A program made the position numbers and the translations under genes. Below are positions 6,245 through 11,024 of a DNA stretch of 11,024 nt, in pieces (positions within the stretch are counted from its first letter, which is position 1; every line of letters begins with the position of its first letter). The notes under the pieces were generated by a model that was not told the origin of the DNA, did no database searches, and saw nothing but the letters and a program-made list of their open reading frames with translations. The DNA comes from DATKKX01 sp035542775 (lineage in GTDB: Bacteria > Planctomycetota > Phycisphaerae > UBA1845 > UTPLA1), in NCBI GenBank assembly GCA_035542775.1, contig DATKKX010000073.1:1-11024 (forward strand), read 5' to 3'.

Positions 6245-7510
6245 ATGAATATAACCGCCCGCGGCACATCTCAGGGGAAGACCCCCGGCAACAGGAACAG
6301 CCTGTCGCCCACAGGCCCCATAATGCACTTGGCGGTTTTCGGGAACCTGGCATCGGGCCTGGAACAGCTTCAACAAATGCGGGAGGGGGCCGACTGGTGC
6401 GCCTGTGAAGACGTGACCGGGTTTGAGGACCAGCCCGATTCGTTCTTCCGGCGGATAGACGCGGCCATTCTGGCGGCGGATGACGCAAGTGTCATGAACG
6501 AGTCTGGCCCGGAGCGAGCTGCTCGGGATCGCCAGTTGGATCTGCTACGGCGCCACCGAGTGGGCGTGCTGATCCTCTCGCCGCAACCCTGGCGGTTCGT
6601 GGGCTATGGTTTCGGCACGGTCTCATTGCCGTTGAATTCGCCGATCGAGACGATTCGCGGTGTTCTGCTGGCGATATCACGGTCTCGGCCGGTCATGCGG
6701 CTTATCGACAACCAGGTGCACAGCATTCGCCGCATGAGCGAGACGCTCAGCAGGCAGCTAGAAGAAACCAATTCCGATCTCCGCCTGGCCGCCCGCCTGC
6801 AAACCGAGTTTCTGCCTCATGACCTGCCGCAGGCCGGGCCGCTTCGCTTCGCCACGCTCTTCAGGCCGGCCGCCTGGGTCAGCGGCGACATCTTCGATAT
6901 CTTCCGGCTTGATGAGATCCACTGGGGAGTGTACCTGGCCGATGCCGTGGGACACGGAGTTGCCGCCGGCCTGTTGACCATGTACATCAAGCAGGCCATC
7001 AGGCCCAAGCGCGTCTTTCAGAACGCCTACGAGCTCGTTCCGCCGGCCGAGGTCTTGAGCGCCCTCAGCGACCAGCTTGCCTCCCAGGCCCTGCGAGATT
7101 CCCAGTTCGTCACCGGCTGGTACGCCACCGTCAATACAGCAACGCTCGAGATGAAGTATGCCGTGGCCGGCCATCCGCCCGCGCTCCTGATCGAAGCGGG
7201 CGGAGCCATACGGGAGCTGCATGGAGACGGTTGCATGCTCGGCCTGAGCGCGGGTCAGCAATTTACCAGTGAATCGGTCCAACTGCGGCATGGGGATCGA
7301 GTGATGGTTTACAGCGACGGACTGGAACCGACGCTGATCGCCGATCGCCCCCGGCTGCCGGACATGCCGCTTCTGACGGAGGGAATGCCGGCGCTGTTAC
7401 GCCTGCCCGCCGGCGAGCTGATGGCAGCCTTGCAGAAACGCCTGGATGCCGTCCCCGGCAGCTTGAGCCGCGCGGACGACGTTTCCGTGGTAATCATGGA
7501 TGTCGCCTAG
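6245..7510 (+). CDS. SpoIIE/RsbU-type PP2C serine phosphatase with pseudo-receiver domain
   Basis: About 421 residues from ATG 6245; ATG 6209 and ATG 6323 are alternatives, and none has a strong ribosome binding site. Residues about 27-150 look like a response-regulator receiver fold, but without its key residues. A helical linker (about 152-190; MSETLSRQLEETNSDLRLAA) runs into the phosphatase domain (about 195-421). That domain keeps the metal-binding and catalytic motifs: VSGDIFDIF (Asp215), LADAVGHGVAAG (Asp233), AGHPPALL (308-315), YSDGLEP (from 356) and RADDVSVV (Asp411/412). Relatives dephosphorylate anti-anti-sigma factors in partner-switching control of sigma factors. No kinase or STAS-domain partner lies in this window, so its target is unknown. 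The N-terminus probably senses a signal by protein contact rather than by phosphorylation. Confidence 0.88.
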   Translation: MNITARGTSQGKTPGNRNSLSPTGPIMHLAVFGNLASGLEQLQQMREGADWCACEDVTGFEDQPDSFFRRIDAAILAADDASVMNESGPERAARDRQLDLLRRHRVGVLILSPQPWRFVGYGFGTVSLPLNSPIETIRGVLLAISRSRPVMRLIDNQVHSIRRMSETLSRQLEETNSDLRLAARLQTEFLPHDLPQAGPLRFATLFRPAAWVSGDIFDIFRLDEIHWGVYLADAVGHGVAAGLLTMYIKQAIRPKRVFQNAYELVPPAEVLSALSDQLASQALRDSQFVTGWYATVNTATLEMKYAVAGHPPALLIEAGGAIRELHGDGCMLGLSAGQQFTSESVQLRHGDRVMVYSDGLEPTLIADRPRLPDMPLLTEGMPALLRLPAGELMAALQKRLDAVPGSLSRADDVSVVIMDVA

Positions 7511-7569
7511 AGGCCGGCAGATGGCGCCTTTCGACTCCTGATGGGAACATCTCGACATGCGGCCGGCGA

Positions 7570-8181
7570 TCAGCGCGGCGGCGTCTCCAGAACCCAGTGC
7601 TCGAACATGCGGGCCACCAGTTCGATCGGCAAGCCTACGACGTTGGTGAAGCTGCCCGCGACCTTCTCGACGAAGGGGTCATCCTGGTCCTGGATGCCAT
7701 AAGCGCCCGCCTTGCCTTCCCAAGCCCCGGTATCGAGGTAGGCCTGGATCGCTTGGTCGCTCAGCGTCCGCACGCTCACGGTGCTGATGCCGTGCTGCAG
7801 CAGTCGTCGTCCGGAGGCCGGTTGGAGGAGGACCACACCGGTGATGACAGAGTGGGTCGTACCGGACAGTCGTCGGAGGATGCGATAGGCATCGTCCCGG
7901 TCGATCGGCTTGCCGATGATCTCGTTTTCAATTACCGCGATGGTGTCGGCCGCGAGCACAGTTTTGTCCATGTGATCCGGCGCGACGCTTCGGGCCTTGA
8001 AGTAAGCCAGCGACTCGGCGTGCAGCGTCGGGGCCACATGTGGATGCACCCACTCCGGTTCGCGAAGCGAGGGCGCAGCGACCTGAAAACGGTAGCCCGC
8101 CTCGCTCAGGATCTGGGCCCGCCGGGGGCTGGCGGAGGCGAGCACAAGAGGGTCGGGCTGGATGGGTCCATTCATGCGCAT
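7570..8181 (-). CDS. maf: Maf family nucleoside triphosphate pyrophosphatase
   Basis: A 203-residue cytoplasmic enzyme with the full Maf motif set: SASPRR (16-21), the KA pair (62-63), LAADT (76-80), IGKP (89-92), LSGTTHSVITGV (105-116), GKAGAYGIQ (156-164) and GSFTNVVGLP (176-185). Maf proteins hydrolyse dTTP, UTP and modified pyrimidine or 7-methyl-GTP substrates to monophosphates, acting in nucleotide-pool cleaning. The GKAGAYGIQ wording favours the dTTP/UTP (YhdE-like) subgroup, an inference. ATG 8181 is given; ATG 8175, two codons in, has GGAA at better spacing. It faces the phosphatase gene tail-to-tail (59-bp gap with no clear terminator) and diverges from the glycosyltransferase gene. 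Confidence 0.95.
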   Translation of the reverse strand: MRMNGPIQPDPLVLASASPRRAQILSEAGYRFQVAAPSLREPEWVHPHVAPTLHAESLAYFKARSVAPDHMDKTVLAADTIAVIENEIIGKPIDRDDAYRILRRLSGTTHSVITGVVLLQPASGRRLLQHGISTVSVRTLSDQAIQAYLDTGAWEGKAGAYGIQDQDDPFVEKVAGSFTNVVGLPIELVARMFEHWVLETPPR

Positions 8182-8205
8182 GTTCCGCGTCGGATCGGGT
8201 TACCA

Positions 8206-8223
8206 GGGGATCATATGTACCCC
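8206..8223. promoter_or_regulatory. imperfect palindrome, candidate operator
   Basis: GGGGATCATATGTACCCC is an 18-bp near-palindrome: GGGG/CCCC arms around a central CATATG, with one 2-bp mismatched block on each side. It sits in the 126-bp divergent region between maf and the glycosyltransferase gene, and overlaps the candidate maf -10 box. This placement would suit repressor binding, but there is only one copy. Confidence 0.35.
8210..8215 (-). promoter_or_regulatory. candidate -10 box for maf
   Basis: Read on the minus strand, the hexamer is TATGAT, one base off TATAAT. It would start transcription about 20-25 bases before the maf start codon. No good -35 hexamer stands at 16-18 bases, so the call is weak. 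Confidence 0.3.
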
Positions 8224-8268
8224 GAGAGGGCAGGGAAGTAAAGAAACGACGGGCACCTCTTCGGGGAT

Positions 8269-8297
8269 TTGACAGACCGTCATTGCGGGCATAGGAA
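8269..8297 (+). promoter_or_regulatory. candidate promoter for the glycosyltransferase gene
   Basis: A perfect TTGACA (8269-8274) is followed, after 17 bases, by TAGGAA (8292-8297), a poor -10 match. If used, transcription would begin only a few bases before ATG 8308 and give an almost leaderless mRNA, which conflicts with AGGAAG (8293-8298) acting as ribosome binding site. One of the two readings must be wrong. Confidence 0.25.
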
Positions 8298-8307
8298 GTT
8301 GCGGATT

Positions 8308-9924
8308 ATGAGTCAGAGCACCGAAACCGGCCCTTCCTCGCGGGAGAACGGCCGGCCGATTTTCCAGGCACATGGCGGTCTGTGCATCCTGTTCCTGCTG
8401 GCGGTTTACGCCGCAGGGTTGACGCACGGTCTTTGCGATCCGTGGACGGGATTGCGTGACTGGAATGGGGCCTTCTACTCGCAGTTGGCTCGAAATCTGC
8501 TGCGTTACCCGATGACGGTGCATCACGGCATGGGGGTGGTGGCGATGGGCGCGGCAGTTCCGCCGCGGGAGGAGCGGTCGATCTATCCAACCCACCCACC
8601 GGGACTGATATGGCTGGTGGCATTGGCCTTTCGCGTTTTGGGCGAAGCGGAATGGGCAGCGCGGCTGGCGCCGGTGCTGGCCTCGCTCGGTTCGGTGGTG
8701 CTCCTCATCCGGATTCTGGATCGTGGCTGGGGGCGGGAAACGGCACTGCTGGCCGGTCTGTTGTACAGCACGCTGCCGATGGCGGTTTACTTCGGGCGGA
8801 TGGTCGATCAAGAAGCGATCTGCCTGTGCTGCATGCTGGGGGCGATGGCGGCGTGGCAGGTCCTGACCGCGGCCGATTCCCGCCCGGGATGGCGGAGAGT
8901 CGCTCAGGCCGCGTGGGTGGCAGCGGTCATCGGCGCTATCTGGGTTGACTGGTCGGGGATGTTGTTCGCGGGACTTTTCAGCATCCACGCACTCGTGCAA
9001 TGGTTGCGAAAGCGGCTTCGCGGGGGTCTGGCATGCATGGTGATCGCGGTGGCGTTGCTGGGCTGCGCCGGGGTGCTGGTCTTCCTGGTCTACGCCGCGT
9101 TGGATGGGAGATGGGGCGACCTGCTGGCGATCTTTCAGTCTCGGACCTCGGAGAGCGAGGCTGAGCGGAAGGCGCTTGCCGGTAAGCCATGGGAGCACAC
9201 GGTAACCAACCTGACGTGGCCCATGCTGGTGCTGGCTGTCATGGGAGTCATCTTGTGGCTCATTTCGAAACGTGCCCATCGGAGCGAGGCAAATGCGCGG
9301 GCCCAACAGGCAAGTAGCGACCTCAGGGATGCCTCATGGGTCTTGCCGGCCACCGGCGTCATTTGGGTCTGCCTGTTCTGGCGGCAATATGAGCGGCACG
9401 AGTATTGGCTGTTCTATCTTGGTCCCCTGGCGGCTCTGTTGGCAGCGCAGACGCTGCTGGCGTTCCGGGGTAGGTTGATGAGGCGCAACGCCCGCTGGGC
9501 AGCGGGGGCAACATATGCTGTTGTGGTGATCGTGCTGGCGGCCGCGTTTCGTGGGACGGATAGTTATTTTTCGACAATCTCATATCCGCCGGAGGTAGTG
9601 ACCGCCCTTAAACAGATCAGCCACGGAATTCGACCTGATGATCGCGTGCTGCTGTACGTCAGTCCGGTGTCCGAGGAACGGTGGGGCGGTTACCGATTAC
9701 GCAATCTGGTTCCGCCGCAGGTAGCGTACTACCTGGATCGGGCTTTCGACGTCGAGCAAGACTTCGGGGCAGTGGCCAGGAAAGCATCGCAGTACGCGGT
9801 CTATATAGTGCCCTTGAAGGCGGCGACTGAACAGGCGGCACGCGTCGCGGAGCTGCGCACCCGGTTTGCGAGCCTGACGCTGGGGCCATACGTGGTCTTC
9901 TATCTGCGATCGGGGCCGCAATAG
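8308..9924 (+). CDS. GT-C membrane glycosyltransferase (ArnT/PMT_2-like)
   Basis: A 538-residue polytopic membrane protein. The first segment (about 24-39) leads to DWNGAFYSQLARNLL (51-65), where the acidic residue in the first periplasmic loop is expected to be catalytic, as in ArnT/PMT/GT39 enzymes. YPTHPPGLIWL (93-103) and YFGRMVDQE (161-169) are also typical. Further hydrophobic segments (about ten or more in all) run to about residue 417. The remaining C-terminal 120 residues are soluble (RPDDRVLLYV, YYLDRAFDVEQ). Family members transfer a sugar from a polyprenyl-phosphate donor to lipid or protein on the outer face of the membrane; donor and acceptor here are unknown. ATG 8308 has AGGAAG nine bases upstream; a TTG at 8269 is in frame but coincides with the candidate -35 box. 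A close paralogue lies tail-to-tail downstream. Confidence 0.87.
   Translation: MSQSTETGPSSRENGRPIFQAHGGLCILFLLAVYAAGLTHGLCDPWTGLRDWNGAFYSQLARNLLRYPMTVHHGMGVVAMGAAVPPREERSIYPTHPPGLIWLVALAFRVLGEAEWAARLAPVLASLGSVVLLIRILDRGWGRETALLAGLLYSTLPMAVYFGRMVDQEAICLCCMLGAMAAWQVLTAADSRPGWRRVAQAAWVAAVIGAIWVDWSGMLFAGLFSIHALVQWLRKRLRGGLACMVIAVALLGCAGVLVFLVYAALDGRWGDLLAIFQSRTSESEAERKALAGKPWEHTVTNLTWPMLVLAVMGVILWLISKRAHRSEANARAQQASSDLRDASWVLPATGVIWVCLFWRQYERHEYWLFYLGPLAALLAAQTLLAFRGRLMRRNARWAAGATYAVVVIVLAAAFRGTDSYFSTISYPPEVVTALKQISHGIRPDDRVLLYVSPVSEERWGGYRLRNLVPPQVAYYLDRAFDVEQDFGAVARKASQYAVYIVPLKAATEQAARVAELRTRFASLTLGPYVVFYLRSGPQ
9739..9756 (+). repeat. 18-bp exact repeat shared with the inverted paralogue (left copy)
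   Basis: CGGGCTTTCGACGTCGAG encodes part of the RAFDVE motif. The same 18 bases occur in inverted orientation at 10155-10172 within the neighbouring glycosyltransferase. The match comes from paralogy and is not a separate element. Confidence 0.7.
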
Positions 9925-9983
9925 GGTGGGTGCGGGGGAACAGCGTCCAAGCCCGGATGCCTGAGAGGAAGCGAGAAGGGCGC

Positions 9984-11024
9984 TCATCGCGGTCCCGGGC
10001 TCAAACGAAAGACAAAATACGGTCCGACAATCGCGGCGTCGGGGAATTGTCTGCGCAAGGCCATGACCTGCGAGGGTTGCTCGTTGGCCATTCCGACGGG
10101 CAATATGTAGACGGCATAGCGGGAGGCTTTCCCGCCGACGGCGCTTGCGTCCGGCTCGACGTCGAAAGCCCGGTCGAGGTAATAAGCAACGTACGGAATG
10201 AGGCTGCGATACCGGTAATCCCCACGCGTGTTGACGTGGACGATGTTGCTCGCCAGCAGCACGCGATCATCGGGTCGGGTGGAGCGATTGATCTGCTCCA
10301 GGGCGGTGACTTCCTCTTGAGGAAAGCAGATCATTGCGAAATAAGCGTTCGTTCCCCGAAACGCCATGACCATGATGCCGGCTACAACCACGTACATCGC
10401 CTTGTACGCCCACCGCCGCCCCTGTGCCGCCAATGCGTCTCGGATGGCCAGCAATGCGCGGGTGGCCAAGAGAACCGCCGGCGGGCCGAGATAAAACAGC
10501 CAGTAATGGTGCCGCTCATATTGCCGCCAGAAGATGGCGATCCAGAGGACTCCCGTTACCGCCAGGAGCGCAAAGAGCCCTCGCACGGATTCAGCTCGCG
10601 GATCGCCCGGGCGGGGCGGCGATTCGGGCGTCGACTTCTGTGCGGGTTTCAGAATCATGAGGAGGCCCACAGCGGCCAGGAGGAGGATGGGCCATGTCAG
10701 GTCCAGAACCGCGTACTCCAGCGGTCTGCCGGCGAACGGCAGGCGCTCCTCCTCGCTTTCGGTGGCCCGTGAAAGGAAGATGGCGATAAGGTCCTTCCAT
10801 CGGCCTTCCAGTCCGGCGTACACCAGGTAGACGAGCATCCCGAGACCCGACAGCGCGGAGACCGACAGAACGAGAAGCAGCAGCCGGCCTTTGATCCGGC
10901 CGCGCCACCACAGAAATGCCGCAAAAGCGCAGAACATCGCCGCGAACAGGACCCCTGACCAGTCAATCCAAATGGCTGCCATGATGGCCGCTGTCCAGAT
11001 GGCTGCGGACACTTTCCTCCGCCA
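9984..11024 (-). CDS. GT-C membrane glycosyltransferase paralogue, cut by the right edge
   Basis: 346 residues are visible, and the frame stays open to the last base of the window. An apparent GTG start near 11012 is not the true start: the residues before it (WRRK) align with WRR at about 195-197 of the neighbouring 538-residue enzyme, so roughly 195 N-terminal residues should lie outside. The two proteins align along their whole shared length: AIWIDWSGVLFA against AIWVDWSGMLFA, FWRQYERHHYWLFYLGP against FWRQYERHEYWLFYLGP, and an identical YYLDRAFDVE. The catalytic N-terminal loops cannot be checked. It probably uses a polyprenyl-linked sugar donor like its twin. The 59-bp gap between the two stop codons has no recognisable intrinsic terminator. 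Confidence 0.87.
   Translation of the reverse strand, partial: WRRKVSAAIWTAAIMAAIWIDWSGVLFAAMFCAFAAFLWWRGRIKGRLLLLVLSVSALSGLGMLVYLVYAGLEGRWKDLIAIFLSRATESEEERLPFAGRPLEYAVLDLTWPILLLAAVGLLMILKPAQKSTPESPPRPGDPRAESVRGLFALLAVTGVLWIAIFWRQYERHHYWLFYLGPPAVLLATRALLAIRDALAAQGRRWAYKAMYVVVAGIMVMAFRGTNAYFAMICFPQEEVTALEQINRSTRPDDRVLLASNIVHVNTRGDYRYRSLIPYVAYYLDRAFDVEPDASAVGGKASRYAVYILPVGMANEQPSQVMALRRQFPDAAIVGPYFVFRLSPGPR
10155..10172 (-). repeat. 18-bp exact repeat shared with the inverted paralogue (right copy)
   Basis: On the minus strand this reads CGGGCTTTCGACGTCGAG, identical to 9739-9756. It codes for the same RAFDVE residues in the second glycosyltransferase. Confidence 0.7.

Noticed and set aside
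5448..6248. Plus-strand open frame of 266 codons
   Set aside because: It runs in another frame across the whole DUF192 gene, and its product is Arg/His-rich without motifs.
7511..7569. Possible terminator between the convergent phosphatase and maf genes
   Set aside because: Only short GCCGGC palindromes and a 5-bp inverted match are present, with no stable stem followed by T residues.
8200..9306. Minus-strand open frame of 368 codons
   Set aside because: It lies opposite the glycosyltransferase gene, is rich in His, Arg, Gln and Pro, and has no motif. This is typical of antisense frames in GC-rich DNA.
10155..10172. 18-bp inverted repeat with 9739-9756 as a mobile-element end or invertible switch
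   Set aside because: Both copies encode the same conserved residues in paralogous genes, there is no recombinase nearby, and the identity is explained by gene duplication.
9930..10772. Long open frame of 280 codons on the plus strand
   Set aside because: It is antisense to the second glycosyltransferase, whose minus-strand protein aligns closely with its paralogue. The plus-strand product has no recognisable family and an odd charged composition.

Overview
The window is about 11 kb of GC-rich bacterial chromosome, packed with protein genes. The best guess for its source is a planctomycete, possibly Phycisphaerae-like. The main clue is a secreted protein with a Thr-Ser-Arg-Pro / Ala-Thr-Gln-Pro low-complexity linker after its signal sequence, which I associate with that group; high GC, frequent GTG starts and a SpoIIE-type phosphatase fit but do not prove it. 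I see no tRNA, rRNA, CRISPR array, transposase or phage gene.

Layout. The left edge (1-264) holds a perfect 13-bp stem-loop and perhaps the tail of an unidentified gene. A rightward run follows: a DUF3052-type protein (265-876), a HAD-family phosphatase (1005-1616), an FtsX/MacB/LolC-type ABC permease (1706-2974), its LolD/MacB-type ATPase (3059-3739), a VTT/DedA-like membrane protein (3741-4553), a LolA-like exported protein (4594-5451), an exported DUF192 protein (5503-6063) and, after a 181-bp repeat-bearing leader, a SpoIIE/RsbU-type PP2C phosphatase with a degenerate receiver domain (6245-7510). A Maf nucleotide pyrophosphatase (7570-8181) lies on the minus strand. It diverges from a GT-C (ArnT/PMT-like) glycosyltransferase (8308-9924). 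A close paralogue of that enzyme lies tail-to-tail on the minus strand (9984 to the right edge) and is cut by the window end.

How the genes may work together. The 1706-6063 block looks like one cell-envelope transcription unit. An ABC permease and ATPase of the family that extracts lipoproteins or exports substrates (LolCDE/MacB) sit beside a VTT-type membrane protein, a LolA-fold periplasmic protein and an exported, possibly lipidated DUF192 protein. A role in lipoprotein or lipid trafficking is an inference from families and adjacency; the substrate is unknown. The two glycosyltransferases probably move sugars from lipid-linked donors to envelope acceptors.

Most genes belong to recognisable families. 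I did not find convincing evidence of a wholly new system. The points most worth a second look are the Lol-like gene group, the pseudo-receiver phosphatase and the inverted glycosyltransferase pair.
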